Both the position numbers and the translations under genes were made by a program. From CAYSDH01 sp964429805 (lineage in GTDB: Bacteria > Bacteroidota > Bacteroidia > Flavobacteriales_D > JABDKJ01): 15,254 bases of DNA. Every line of letters starts with the position of its first letter. Position 1 is the first letter of the stretch. The notes under the pieces are model-generated. The model saw nothing but the letters and a program-made list of their open reading frames with translations, ran no database searches and was not told the DNA's origin. The stretch spans positions 1 through 15,254 of the forward strand of contig CAYSDH010000075.1 in the NCBI GenBank assembly GCA_964429805.1, in the 5' to 3' direction. Shown here piece after piece: positions 15,194 through 15,254 of the stretch.

Positions 15194-15254
15194 ATGAAAC
15201 TAGAATTCCTCATATCAGCTCCTGTATCAGGTGAGTATGAAGAGTTCTGCTTTA
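15194..15254 (+). CDS. Start of an unidentified gene, cut by the window end
   Basis: An ATG at 15194 opens a frame of 20 codons (MKLEFLISAPVSGEYEEFCF) that is still open at the last base. It lies 39 bp after the cytochrome c stop on the same strand, behind an AT-rich stretch that may hold a promoter. Too short for a family call; that it is a real gene is inferred from spacing and open frame. Confidence 0.4.
   Translation, partial: MKLEFLISAPVSGEYEEFCF

Noticed and set aside
1..15254. CRISPR array, insertion sequence or prophage genes
   Set aside because: No regularly spaced direct repeats, transposase motifs or phage structural proteins were seen on either strand.

Overview
The window looks like a Bacteroidota chromosome segment of moderate GC content. 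Three things point there. Several genes have TAnnTTTG/TAnnTTCG-type -7 promoter boxes. Clear Shine-Dalgarno sequences are mostly missing. The gene families (OstA-like LPS-export protein, a Lacal_2735/DUF6435 small protein, Bacteroidota-style lipoproteins) are typical of that phylum. Genus cannot be assigned from sequence alone.

Left part (1-7249), housekeeping: a 5'-truncated purA whose first ~50 bp are a fragment of a response-regulator receiver gene; an OstA-like exported protein; a convergent DEAD-box RNA helicase; a divergent 23S rRNA pseudouridine synthase (RluF type); a 54-residue DUF6435-like protein; a lipoprotein with a possible papain/NlpC-like Cys-His core; and an unusual short-chain dehydrogenase with an N-terminal cysteine cluster.

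Middle (7250-7572), no protein gene: several hairpins, then two tandem tRNA-like elements (about 7380-7464 and 7490-7567). Each has D-like, anticodon-like and T arms, with the T loop TTCGAAT. In both the acceptor helix is much longer than 7 bp and runs directly into a T run, and the anticodon loops are non-canonical. They look like tRNA mimics rather than ordinary tRNA genes.

Right part (7573-14582, minus strand): a MoxR-vWA-beta-propeller ternary system of the kind described as NTP-dependent conflict or regulatory systems. Read 5' to 3', it has a 218-aa bpX-like protein, a MoxR/RavA-type AAA+ ATPase, a 251-aa bpX-like protein, an 835-aa vWA plus beta-propeller protein, and a 622-aa protein with a glycine-zipper hydrophobic segment and TPR-like repeats. 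The last four overlap by 28, 11 and 11 bp, so they are probably one transcript. The first gene and the MoxR gene each carry a TATCTTTG promoter box. A divergent lipoprotein cytochrome c and the start of a further gene close the window.

The most interesting idea is that the tRNA-like RNAs and the adjacent vWA/AAA+/TPR system work together, by analogy with the vWA-containing Ro60 protein and its Y RNAs, some of which carry a tRNA-like module. This is inference from adjacency and structure only.
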